Shown here: one piece after another, positions 10,092 through 18,662 of the stretch | Layout of the letters: each line of letters begins with the position of its first letter | Numbering within the stretch: the first letter of the stretch is position 1 | From: Psychrobacter sp. Cmf 22.2 | Lineage (GTDB): Bacteria; Pseudomonadota; Gammaproteobacteria; Pseudomonadales; Moraxellaceae | Direction of reading: 5' to 3' | Length of the DNA stretch: 64,000 nt | NCBI RefSeq assembly: GCF_001921745.1 | Contig: NZ_MRYA01000001.1 | Coordinates: 620,001-684,000 of the forward strand | Program-made: the position numbers and the translations under genes | The notes under the pieces: generated by a model | The model's input: the letters and a program-made list of their open reading frames with translations, nothing else | Told to the model about the DNA's origin: nothing | The model's database searches: none

Positions 10092-10140
10092 TTGTCCATT
10101 CTATATGTTTACACAAGTTTAATAATCAACCATGAACTTC

Positions 10141-10180
10141 AAAGAGACCACTACTATAAATTATAGTAGTGGTCTTTTGT
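10141..10180 (+). terminator. Strong terminator after the MoxR/VWA operon
   Basis: AGACCACTACTAT at 10145-10157 pairs perfectly with ATAGTAGTGGTCT at 10163-10175 over 13 bp, followed by a short T run. It ends the MoxR/VWA transcription unit. Confidence 0.85.
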
Positions 10181-10833
10181 ATTAAAATTGATAAAATCAA
10201 GACCTTGTAATTACCAGTTGAAGCCAAGCTAAAAACAAATGTCTTTAAAAGTAATTAATCCTAAGTAAGTGATGTTATATATTAATAATACGTAACCATA
10301 CTGCTATTGACATAGATAATTATATAAAAAGTATTAGAAGCCATGAAATCAAGAGTTGATGTATAAAAATTATGGATGACAATTCTACTTTTAATGACGA
10401 GAAACAAATAAGCTAGACAAAATAATGTAATTAGTAAAACTTACTGATACTAAATTTTGTATTTATTGATTTGTCTTCCAAAATAAAATGATTTTCTAAA
10501 GTTTATAAAATAATATTCTACCATCCAATTTAAATAGGGGGTTTTTTAGCGATATAAATAGAGAGTAGGACTCTTCTACTAGGTATATTAGATCACCCTA
10601 AAAGCCGATGAATGGGCGTTTTACCGTAATTAATTGCTGCACACATCTAATATTTATTAGGACATCACAAATCATGAGGGAACTGATATAAATTATAGTT
10701 TTACATAGTTGTTATTTCTCCAAGAAAATCATTGTTATATGGTCATAATTTTAAAATTAGTAACCAATATATGTACTTAGATAACTAATTGTAATTATGA
10801 GTTTATAATTTCATTTTAAAATAAATTTAAAAA
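10181..10833. other. AT-rich non-coding stretch, no gene seen
   Basis: About 650 bp between two terminators. I find only very short open frames (under about 15 codons) with no convincing ribosome sites, and no tRNA or rRNA. Base composition is more AT-rich than the neighbouring genes. Because a plus-strand terminator follows it, the stretch could encode a small RNA, or be the remains of a lost gene. Confidence 0.5.
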
Positions 10834-10873
10834 GTAGGGCCTCAAGTCAGTTTGTACTTGAGGTCTTTTTTTA
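10834..10873 (+). terminator. Terminator with no gene visible upstream
   Basis: GGCCTCAAGT at 10838-10847 pairs with ACTTGAGGTC at 10856-10865 with one G-T pair, followed by seven or more T. The nearest plus-strand gene upstream ends 740 bp earlier and already has its own terminator. Confidence 0.75.
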
Positions 10874-10989
10874 TGTTTATCACCGATACATATGGCTTGT
10901 AGCTATAAAAAAGTCTTGGCTTTGATAGCCTTTAGTCATGAAATTAGTCATTTAATCATAGTTGAATTTGTTGTTAATATGTAAATGTA

Positions 10990-11082
10990 TTGACGAACGG
11001 TTGTAAATAATCGTCTAACGGTATTGTTTCTATATATGTATATCCGTTAATATGAATACATATATCCGGAATTATGAATATA
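10990..11082 (+). repeat. Short repeats in the autotransporter upstream region
   Basis: Two adjacent 22-bp units at 11039-11060 and 11061-11082 match at 18 of 22 positions; both begin TATATCCG and contain TATGAATA. Just before them AACGGT occurs at 10996 and again at 11017 (21 bp apart), and its complement CCGTT at 11044. Spacing of about two helical turns suggests regulator binding sites. They lie 190-280 bp before the autotransporter start codon. Confidence 0.5.
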
Positions 11083-11270
11083 TGTGGAAACAGACAGTTT
11101 ACAATACAAAAATTTTGCGCTTCTTAATGCTTAATAACGGGTTACATCTTAACAGGATGTTACGTATATATAAGTTTAAGGCCCGTTTTATTTTGTTATT
11201 TAGACTCTCTGCAACATAGATTTTGGTTTTGTTTTTTTATATCTAATAGATCTATTTGGGAGTATATATT

Positions 11271-13961
11271 ATGAATCGCAACTATAAAGTCATATGGAAT
11301 GAAGCGTTGCAATGCTTCACAGCAGTCGCTGAAAATGCTAAGGCAAACGGTAAGTCGTCAAAGTCTTCTGTCAGTGCTTCAGTTATAAAAACTGACATAG
11401 GGACGCAAAATGGTCATAGCTTACGTCTTAGTGCGTTACGTTCTGGACTTATTGCTGTCGGCTTGACAAGTTTGGCAATCGGTATGTCTTCACAGGCTAT
11501 AGCTGCTGTCGGGGCAAACGGTGGTACGGGGAATGGTACAGCTGTCTCTGAATGTACTAATGATAATCAAGCAAATGCAGGCACTAATAAAGAAAATATC
11601 GCTATTGGCTGCGAATCTTCTACCAGCAACAAGGGATATCAAATCGCTGATCGTGGCAACCCTTACTATACTGATAATGAATTTACGCCTGGGATGAAAA
11701 ATGGAGGTTCCGTCGCGATTGGAACAGGTGCAAGTACAGAGCATGTATTTAGCGTAGCAATAGGTGAATATGCAAAAACGATTAGTGGCGCAGGTGTGGC
11801 TATAGGCGTTGGATCATTATCTGAAGGCAATACTGCATTAGCAATAGGCCGTCAATCAGTTGCTAGAGGAGACTATTCTCAGGCTATGGGTAACGTTGCG
11901 GCTGCTACAGGCACGGGCTCGTTAGCAGTCGGTCATTCTGCAACTGCAACTGGTTATCGTGGTATCGCTATTGGCTCTGCTGATATTGACGGAGCGGATA
12001 GTGTCGCTGGACAGGCGGGGGCTGCTTATCAATCTATTGGTCAAACCCAAGCATCTGGTAGGGACACTATTGCTCTTGGTAGCGGCGCACAGGCGACTAC
12101 TGATGGTTCAGTAGCGATTGGCAGTGGTTCTAATACAATAGCTGATGCAAATAGTGTCACTAGCGCAACTGTAGGCGGTGTCACATTTGATAACTTTGCT
12201 GGAGCGGCTAATATCGCAGCAGGTGATCAAGTATCTGTAGGTGCTAGCGGACAAGAACGTCAAATTAAGAACGTTGCAGCAGGTAATGTGAATGAGACTA
12301 GCACAGACGCTATCAATGGTAGCCAGCTATTCTCTGTTGCAGATACGTTGAACACAGATATTACTGATAATAGAAATAATATTAGTGGTAATACGACTAA
12401 CATCACTAATAATACTAATAGAATTAATGACGGTATCAATTTTGGTAATGGCGTTACGGACAACAACTTTGCACTGGGTGACACCATTGCCGTTACTGGT
12501 GATGACAATATAACCTCGACTACTACAGCCAACGGTGTTCAAGTCCAGCTAAACAGAGACTTAGCCTTAAATAGTGTGACGACTGGTAATACTCTTATTA
12601 ATAATGACGGTATTACTTTAACAGGTGGTAGTAACCAGACAATTAGGCTTAGTAACAATGGTCTTAATAATGGTGGTAATAGAATCACCAATGTCGGTAG
12701 AGGCACAGAGGGGTCAGATGCAGTCAACGTTGACCAATTAAATGAGGTTAGAGACAGTGCTACCTCTGCTAACCAAGGTTTCAATGTTAGTGCCCAAGGT
12801 GGTAATGAAAGTACTGTTAGACCGGGTGATACTGTTGATCTCAACAATCAAGATGGCAATATTGTGGTCTCTAAAGACGCCAATAGTAACAATGTAAGTT
12901 TTGATTTAAACAAGGACGTTAATTTAGACAGCGCCACCTTTGGCGATGTCGTCATCTCAGCTAATGGTCTAGATAATGGTGGCAATAAGATTACTAACGT
13001 TAGTAATGGCACTGTAGCAGCAGGCTCTAGCGATGCCATAACGGGCGATCAGTTAAACAACACTGCAGACTCTATTACTACTGTGATCGGTGGTAATGCT
13101 GTAAACAATGGTGGTGTTATTACGACTACTAATATCGGCGGTACTGGTCAAGATACTATCGATGGCGCTATCGGATCTATACAACAAGGTGTGACGAACA
13201 CTAATACTCAAGTAACTACTAATACAACCAACATTGCTAACAATACGACCAACATTACCAATAATACCAATCGTCTGGATGGCGGATTAAACTTTGGTGC
13301 GGATAGTGGCAACAATATCAATAAACCAATAGGTGATGATAGCGTACTTGGCTTTGTAGGTGGTAACAACATTACCACTACTGCTCAAGGCAGTAGTATT
13401 AGATTCGATCTAAATAATAATATTAATGTAGATAGCGTGACTACAGATAGAGTGGTCGCTGGCAATACCACAGTCAATAATGAAGGAGTAACCTTAACAG
13501 GTGGAGTCAATGATGATGTCAAACTGAGCAATAACGGTCTGGATAACGGTGGTAATAAAATAACTAACGTCGCTGATGGTGTTGAGGATAGTGATGCTGT
13601 GAACGTAGGTCAGCTTAACGACCAATTTGATAGTATTGACAGAGTAATCAATGGTCAAATTGCTGATATGGACTCAAAACTTGAGGGCAAAGTTGATTCA
13701 CTAGGTTATAGAATCGATGATGTTGAAGACGACGCCAATGCAGGTATCTCGGCGGCAATGGCAATGTCTTCATTACCGCAAGCTTATATTCCTGGTAAAT
13801 CAATGGTAGGTGGCGGTGTGGCATCATATAACGGGGAAAGCGCCGTTGCTATTGGTGTGTCCAGAGTCTCTGATAACGGTCGCTGGGTGATGAAAATAAA
13901 TGGTACAGCAGATACTCAAGGCAATGCTGGCGGCGCTATTGGTGCAGGCTTCCATTTCTAA
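11271..13961 (+). CDS. Trimeric autotransporter adhesin (YadA-like)
   Basis: Outer-membrane adhesin of 896 residues that should form a homotrimer with its passenger outside the cell. Residues 1-78 are an extended signal peptide (MNRNYKVIWNEALQCFTAVAE, then a hydrophobic core ending SSQAIA). Residues about 147-290 are YadA-type head repeats with recurrent VAIG/AIG motifs. A neck (TDAINGSQLF) follows. The stalk holds three copies of a GLDNGGNKITNV module, near 463, 564 and 755, each leading to a DQLN/GQLN neck, separated by Asn/Thr-rich coiled stretches. Residues about 824-896 form the membrane anchor, ending in the aromatic GAGFHF. The ATG at 11271 has GGGAG eight bases upstream. A lipoprotein gene follows after 79 bp. 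Confidence 0.95.
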   Translation: MNRNYKVIWNEALQCFTAVAENAKANGKSSKSSVSASVIKTDIGTQNGHSLRLSALRSGLIAVGLTSLAIGMSSQAIAAVGANGGTGNGTAVSECTNDNQANAGTNKENIAIGCESSTSNKGYQIADRGNPYYTDNEFTPGMKNGGSVAIGTGASTEHVFSVAIGEYAKTISGAGVAIGVGSLSEGNTALAIGRQSVARGDYSQAMGNVAAATGTGSLAVGHSATATGYRGIAIGSADIDGADSVAGQAGAAYQSIGQTQASGRDTIALGSGAQATTDGSVAIGSGSNTIADANSVTSATVGGVTFDNFAGAANIAAGDQVSVGASGQERQIKNVAAGNVNETSTDAINGSQLFSVADTLNTDITDNRNNISGNTTNITNNTNRINDGINFGNGVTDNNFALGDTIAVTGDDNITSTTTANGVQVQLNRDLALNSVTTGNTLINNDGITLTGGSNQTIRLSNNGLNNGGNRITNVGRGTEGSDAVNVDQLNEVRDSATSANQGFNVSAQGGNESTVRPGDTVDLNNQDGNIVVSKDANSNNVSFDLNKDVNLDSATFGDVVISANGLDNGGNKITNVSNGTVAAGSSDAITGDQLNNTADSITTVIGGNAVNNGGVITTTNIGGTGQDTIDGAIGSIQQGVTNTNTQVTTNTTNIANNTTNITNNTNRLDGGLNFGADSGNNINKPIGDDSVLGFVGGNNITTTAQGSSIRFDLNNNINVDSVTTDRVVAGNTTVNNEGVTLTGGVNDDVKLSNNGLDNGGNKITNVADGVEDSDAVNVGQLNDQFDSIDRVINGQIADMDSKLEGKVDSLGYRIDDVEDDANAGISAAMAMSSLPQAYIPGKSMVGGGVASYNGESAVAIGVSRVSDNGRWVMKINGTADTQGNAGGAIGAGFHF

Positions 13962-14040
13962 TCCAATCCAACCTATTTTGACGATGTCTGTATTTTGACA
14001 GACATTGTCAAATCACTCATGACACATTAAGGAATAAACA

Positions 14041-14481
14041 ATGAATTTATCTACTTATGGCCACGGATTATTGGCTACTGCCTTATTATTTGCTGTAACT
14101 GGCTGTACTTGGCATGTGAGTCCTGGCGCACAGCATGGGACAGTTCACCCTGATGATCTTGTATTCCCTGAGCAAAGTAAAGCATGGCAAAAAGAAGGCA
14201 GGATCGTTGAGCAAAATGATGTTGCCAAAATCAAAGTCGGTACGACCAAAAATGAGATTTATAAACTCATCGGTACACCGCACTTTCAAGAAGGTTTTAA
14301 CGCTCGCGAATGGGATTATATTCTCAAATTCTATGATGCCAATCAAAACGTAGAAACCTGTCGCTATAAAATCATCTTTGACGATAGTTATGAAGGTATA
14401 CTACGTAAAGATGAGTTTTATGCCACAGAGACTTACTGGCAACCTGCCTCTTGTGCAAAATATTCACAATTTACCCAATAG
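14041..14481 (+). CDS. BamE/SmpA-OmlA-like lipoprotein, likely autotransporter helper
   Basis: A 146-residue predicted outer-membrane lipoprotein with a signal peptide ending in the lipobox VTGC near residue 22. The body has the SmpA/OmlA pattern: KIKVGTTKNEIYKLIGTPHF, then REWDYILKFYD and a C-terminal CRYKIIFDD strand. BamE itself is part of the outer-membrane assembly machine; this protein sits directly after a trimeric autotransporter, with AAGGA before its ATG and no terminator between the genes. Lipoproteins paired with such adhesins (SadB in Salmonella, TpgA in Acinetobacter) assist their surface display, so the same role is inferred here. It could instead be a second general BamE; the genomic BamE is not in this window. 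Confidence 0.85.
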   Translation: MNLSTYGHGLLATALLFAVTGCTWHVSPGAQHGTVHPDDLVFPEQSKAWQKEGRIVEQNDVAKIKVGTTKNEIYKLIGTPHFQEGFNAREWDYILKFYDANQNVETCRYKIIFDDSYEGILRKDEFYATETYWQPASCAKYSQFTQ

Positions 14482-14514
14482 TCTAACTAAATGTGAAAGT
14501 ACGAATAAAAGAAG

Positions 14515-14560
14515 TATAAAAAAGAGAACAAGGCATCTAGTGTCTTGTTCTCTTTTTTTA
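14515..14560. terminator. Bidirectional terminator between lipoprotein gene and fdhD
   Basis: AAAGAGAACAAG at 14521-14532 pairs with CTTGTTCTCTTT at 14544-14555 over 12 bp. A run of T follows on the plus strand, and A residues before it give a T run on the minus strand, so it can serve both converging genes. Confidence 0.85.
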
Positions 14561-14585
14561 TCAGCAGCTATGCGCGCTGAATGCT

Positions 14586-15638
14586 TCAAATACCAGAATA
14601 ATACGTCACCCTGTTGTCACGTAAAAATCCAGCCAACCCCAAGCCATAACGTTCAGCGACTCGAACTGCTGTACTAGTAGGGGCAGACATACCGATTAAC
14701 CAAGGTATGCGGCTACGGATAGATTTTTGTACCAGCTCAATGGATAAGCGAGACGTCATAAGGACGCATTCAACCTCCATTTTGTTCCGCAGTTGCCAGC
14801 CAATAAGTTTATCAAGCGCATTATGACGTCCTACATCTTCAAATAAATACAAATCATCACCTTGCATCGTTGCCGCTGCATGTACTGCACCTGTCAATTG
14901 ATGAGTGTGTTGCATAGCATCTATTTGTTGCCGTATTGATAACAGATAGCTGAGGTGTGGGACGATACCTTTTACATACTGCTTTTCTTGATGATAGGCA
15001 CTCAAGTCAGGTAATGCTTGTGTTAGACCAGTCATACCGCACATGCCGCAGCCAGTACGGCCCGCTAGCTGACGTTTTTGTGCCTGAATACGCTGATGAC
15101 AACGCTGATTCAATACTAGCTCTACTATATAAACATCATAATCTTGCAATTGTGCTAAGCTTTGTTCAAATATTTCTGTTTCAGAATCTTTATCGATTGA
15201 GCCTTGTATAAAGCTCTCATAGTTGGTTGTATCGGTAAGCTGAGTCACCTCCCAATCTAGCAATTCATGACTATACTGAATCAAGCCCTCACTAAACAAA
15301 AACCCAACAGCCAAATACTCCAACTGGTAAGGACTGGCCATCAATACGGCATAATGCACACCATTAATGACGATAGCAACAGCAGCCTCTACTGCCAAAC
15401 TTGCAGGTTTATTTTCGATATAAGGATGGTAATGGTCATAATAATTTGATGGATAATAGTGCTTTTGCGCCAAATGAGTGCGTGAAAGCGGTGTGACTGA
15501 CGAGGGTAGTGAAGCATCAATTAAGACAGGTGCTTGAGCTTTATCAATTATATCGGAGACTGTATGAGATACCGAAGCAGATGATGTATCAGTTTTAGAT
15601 AGGTCATCTACTAACACTTTAGTATGTTCAGTTATCAT
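14586..15638 (-). CDS. fdhD: FdhD sulfurtransferase for formate dehydrogenase-type cofactor
   Basis: Cytoplasmic protein of 350 residues that passes sulfur to the molybdenum cofactor of formate dehydrogenase-type enzymes. The essential cysteine motif CGMCG is in GRTGCGMCGMTGL near residues 193-205, and the cofactor-binding segment TGAVHAAA followed by EDVGRHNALDKLIG is typical. The N-terminal 75 residues, Ser/Thr-rich, are longer than usual and probably not part of the fold. The ATG at 15638 has no obvious ribosome site, so the start is uncertain. It lies 229 bp downstream of a molybdopterin oxidoreductase on the same strand, its probable client. Confidence 0.92.
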   Translation of the reverse strand: MITEHTKVLVDDLSKTDTSSASVSHTVSDIIDKAQAPVLIDASLPSSVTPLSRTHLAQKHYYPSNYYDHYHPYIENKPASLAVEAAVAIVINGVHYAVLMASPYQLEYLAVGFLFSEGLIQYSHELLDWEVTQLTDTTNYESFIQGSIDKDSETEIFEQSLAQLQDYDVYIVELVLNQRCHQRIQAQKRQLAGRTGCGMCGMTGLTQALPDLSAYHQEKQYVKGIVPHLSYLLSIRQQIDAMQHTHQLTGAVHAAATMQGDDLYLFEDVGRHNALDKLIGWQLRNKMEVECVLMTSRLSIELVQKSIRSRIPWLIGMSAPTSTAVRVAERYGLGLAGFLRDNRVTYYSGI

Positions 15639-15867
15639 AAAATTTGCTTTTAACCTAGTTTAGTCTTCGTTTTTACTATCGTTCCTAATCACTTGCTACC
15701 TAATTACATGCTAAAAGTTATTTACCACCAATCACACATTATAAAATAGTCATGAGTAGTCAATACGTCTATAAAACAGGGCCTATAAAATAATGCCCAA
15801 AAAACAGCACCAGCGTAGTCGGTAGGGTTTAATCAACTACGCTGATTAGAAATGGGTATAGTAAAAA

Positions 15868-18243
15868 TCAAGCCGAAGCTACCATTCCATCTACGCTACT
15901 GTTTTGCGCACGATTATCAGCTTTACTTGGCTCACGGCTATCGACAGCTACGCGCTCCAAAATCACAGTTGATGATTTATAAGCTGGGATGTGCGACTCT
16001 GGTGCATGAGTATCTAAATCGAATAAATCATTACACTCAGGATAGTAAGCAGCGACTGCATTGGACGCGATATCCATCTCAGTTAAAATGAGTGGACCAA
16101 GAGTACGAGCTTGATTACTACTGTCTTGACGCGTCACTATAACGCTATCGCCTTTTTGCCAGCCTAAGCGGCTGATCTCATCAGGATGCATAAAGAGCAC
16201 ATCACGGCGGTTGGTTTGACGATAGCGGTCGTTATAGCCAAAGATCATCGTATTAAACTGATCATGACTGCGCACACTGGTAAACTGCCAAACCTTTTGT
16301 TGCTCACTTTGAGAAGGATTAGCTTTCTGCTCAGACGTTGCAGCCCTTTGGGCCATTTGCTCAGCAACATAAGTAATCGGATATTGTGGTACTTCGATTT
16401 GAGCTTTACCGCTATCCGTATTCCATACACGATGACGCGCTGGATGATACAAATGAAAACCACGCTCGCTGTCACGAATACGCTGATTAAAGTCCTCAAA
16501 ACCATCGATAGTCTGCGATACATAATCGCGAACGACATCATAGTCCTCACTCATCGCTTGCCAGTCTATATCGGTTGTAGAGCCCAATACGTGTGTCGCG
16601 ATATCTGCGATAATCTGCGCTTCAGACTTTAATGTATCGCTAACAGGTTTTATAGTGCCCTTGGTCGCCACAATCTGACACATGGAATCTTCAATAGTGG
16701 CAAATTGTTCGCCTTTAGCGGTCACTAAACTTTCAATCCGGCTCAAACAAGGCAGAATAATATTGTTCGTGCCAGGATATAGCATGGTGCCATTAAGTTT
16801 GGTACCGACAAAAACATTCAATGCGTTGTTCGTTAGAGCTTGTTGAATGGCACTAGTATTTGGTGCTGCAACTGCAAAGTTACCACCCATACCCATAAAG
16901 GCTTTAAGCTTGCCGTCGATTAAAGCTTTTGCCCCAGCGACAACGTCATAACCATCTTCTTGTGGCATCGGACGTTCAAAAACACGCTCAAGACTATCTA
17001 ATAGCTTTTTCTTAGGGCGTTCATGAATGCCCATGGTCCTATCGCCTTGTACATTAGAGTGCCCGCGAATCGGTGAAGCGCCAGCACCATCAATACCTAT
17101 CATCCCCATAAGCAGTAGCAAATTGGTAATCATAGCCACATTATCTTCGCCTTGAACGTGCTGAGTAATACCCATGCCCCAAGTACATATCGTCGCTGGA
17201 CTATTGGCAACCAGTTTTGCTAGTTTGACAATCTCTGCTTGTACGATGCCGCTTCCGCGCTCAATATCCGCCCAAGTTTGCTCGGTTAGCCACTCTTTTA
17301 AGGCTTCAAAACCTGAGGTATGCTCTGTAATAAAAGTATGGTTGATTTTGTCATGCTCGACTAGCCATTTAGCCATACCTGTTAATAGAGCTGCATCGCC
17401 GCCGATTTGAATTTGGACGACCTCATCAATCATCTCGTCACTTTGACCTGCTGCCATATGCGTGGGTTTTTGCGGATTTCTAAAAGCCTTTAGCCCTTGT
17501 TCGCGCATTGGATTAATAGAAATAATTCGACAGCCTTCTTTATGCGCGTGTGCCAGCATCTCAAGCATACGTGGATGATTGGTAGCCGGATTGTGTCCGA
17601 ATGACAAGAGCAGTTTGGCCTTTTCAAAATCTTCCAACATGACCGTGGCTTTGCCGACACCCAATTGCTTACCCAGCATAACGGATGTGGGCTCATGACA
17701 CATATTGGAGCAATCAGGCAAATTGTTTGTGCCAAAACAGCGTACAAACAGCTGATACATAAAGGCAGGCTCGTTCGTTACTCGCCCTGAGGTATAAAAT
17801 AAAGCGTCATCTGGCGAGTCAAGCTTATTCAACTCTTTTGCGATAATCTCATAAGCGGCTTGCCAAGAAATAGGGAGATAGCGATCCTGCGCTGCATCAT
17901 ACCGAAGCGGCTCTGATAAACGACCACTATGCTCAATCTCGTAGCCGTTCCATTTCTGTAGCTCTTTGACTGTATATTTTTCAAAGAATTTGGCATCCGC
18001 TTTAGTAGACATGGCTTCACTAGCGATGACTTTGATACCAGTCTCACAGACATCAAGCGTTTTATGAGACTTATGATCAGGCCATGCGCAGCCTGGACAA
18101 TCAAAACCCGTCTTAGGCTGATTGCTTTTTAGGACACTTAAGCTACCACGCGTAAAGGCTTTGTAATCCATAAGCTTACGAGTGGAGGCAACGAGCGCTG
18201 GCCAACCAGCAGCAGGGTGAGAGTAGACAGGAATTTTGCGCAT
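15868..18243 (-). CDS. FdhF/YdeP-family molybdopterin oxidoreductase
   Basis: Molybdenum enzyme of the formate dehydrogenase-like superfamily, 791 residues. Near the N-terminus FDCPGCAWPD carries two cysteines; there is no full four-cysteine iron-sulfur motif of classical FdhF. The probable molybdenum-ligand cysteine is in CSNMCHEPTS near residue 185. NPATNHPRMLEML, GHSNVQGDRTMG and MGGNFAVAAPNT are cofactor-binding segments, and the C-terminal molybdopterin-dinucleotide domain is present. I take the ATG at 18243 with GAGG seven bases upstream; the open frame continues 15 codons further. Relatives such as E. coli YdeP are linked to acid resistance and have no settled substrate. FdhD follows it. 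No other formate dehydrogenase subunit is present. Confidence 0.88.
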   Translation of the reverse strand: MRKIPVYSHPAAGWPALVASTRKLMDYKAFTRGSLSVLKSNQPKTGFDCPGCAWPDHKSHKTLDVCETGIKVIASEAMSTKADAKFFEKYTVKELQKWNGYEIEHSGRLSEPLRYDAAQDRYLPISWQAAYEIIAKELNKLDSPDDALFYTSGRVTNEPAFMYQLFVRCFGTNNLPDCSNMCHEPTSVMLGKQLGVGKATVMLEDFEKAKLLLSFGHNPATNHPRMLEMLAHAHKEGCRIISINPMREQGLKAFRNPQKPTHMAAGQSDEMIDEVVQIQIGGDAALLTGMAKWLVEHDKINHTFITEHTSGFEALKEWLTEQTWADIERGSGIVQAEIVKLAKLVANSPATICTWGMGITQHVQGEDNVAMITNLLLLMGMIGIDGAGASPIRGHSNVQGDRTMGIHERPKKKLLDSLERVFERPMPQEDGYDVVAGAKALIDGKLKAFMGMGGNFAVAAPNTSAIQQALTNNALNVFVGTKLNGTMLYPGTNNIILPCLSRIESLVTAKGEQFATIEDSMCQIVATKGTIKPVSDTLKSEAQIIADIATHVLGSTTDIDWQAMSEDYDVVRDYVSQTIDGFEDFNQRIRDSERGFHLYHPARHRVWNTDSGKAQIEVPQYPITYVAEQMAQRAATSEQKANPSQSEQQKVWQFTSVRSHDQFNTMIFGYNDRYRQTNRRDVLFMHPDEISRLGWQKGDSVIVTRQDSSNQARTLGPLILTEMDIASNAVAAYYPECNDLFDLDTHAPESHIPAYKSSTVILERVAVDSREPSKADNRAQNSSVDGMVASA

Positions 18244-18288
18244 GACAAACCTCATAATAAATGGCAGCAGATAAGCTTTATGTAACAA

Positions 18289-18598
18289 CTATATAATGGC
18301 TAACGAAAACTTTGTAGGAGCATTAACTATAGATAACAAAAAACCTTTGAGAAGCATGTATTTGGGTAGTTATCAATAAATATGTTTATAACTCATATAG
18401 TCGATTCTAAATAAAACAGATGCATTATATTTCAACGCGGAACTGGTATAAATTTTTCTGGCGTGCTGTGCCTGTGCTTCTCGATGCTGCGTAAAATTCA
18501 TCCCAGTCTCACTGTATCGTCTTTATATTGAACTCACTATAAAAAGATGAGCGTGTTGAAACTTAAAATACAATTAAGACTTGAGATTTTTAAGGCAA
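18289..18598. other. Intergenic region with an imperfect inverted repeat
   Basis: No gene is visible. It should hold the promoter of the YdeP-like gene (minus strand). ACTGGTATAAATTTT at 18442-18456 and AAAATTCATCCCAGT at 18493-18507 are inverted copies matching at 13 of 15 positions, enclosing 36 bp that are richer in G and C than the surroundings. This could be a small dispersed repeat. Confidence 0.45.
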
Positions 18599-18632
18599 TA
18601 AAAAACGCCTGCTACTAAACAGGCGTTTTTAC
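18599..18632 (-). terminator. Terminator after the ABC transporter operon
   Basis: AAAAACGCCTG at 18601-18611 pairs with CAGGCGTTTTT at 18620-18630. On the minus strand the helix is followed by a T run, 30 bp after the ABC ATPase stop codon. Confidence 0.85.
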
Positions 18633-18662
18633 TTTTTAATCCAAACTGTTTAGCTGAGTTGT

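Noticed and set aside
10990..11082. CRISPR array or integron-like repeats before the autotransporter
   Set aside because: Units are few, adjacent without unique spacers, and there are no associated genes.
12260..13039. Long open frames on the minus strand inside the autotransporter gene
   Set aside because: They follow from the Asn/Thr/Gly-rich codon pattern of the repeats; they have no ribosome sites and resemble no protein.
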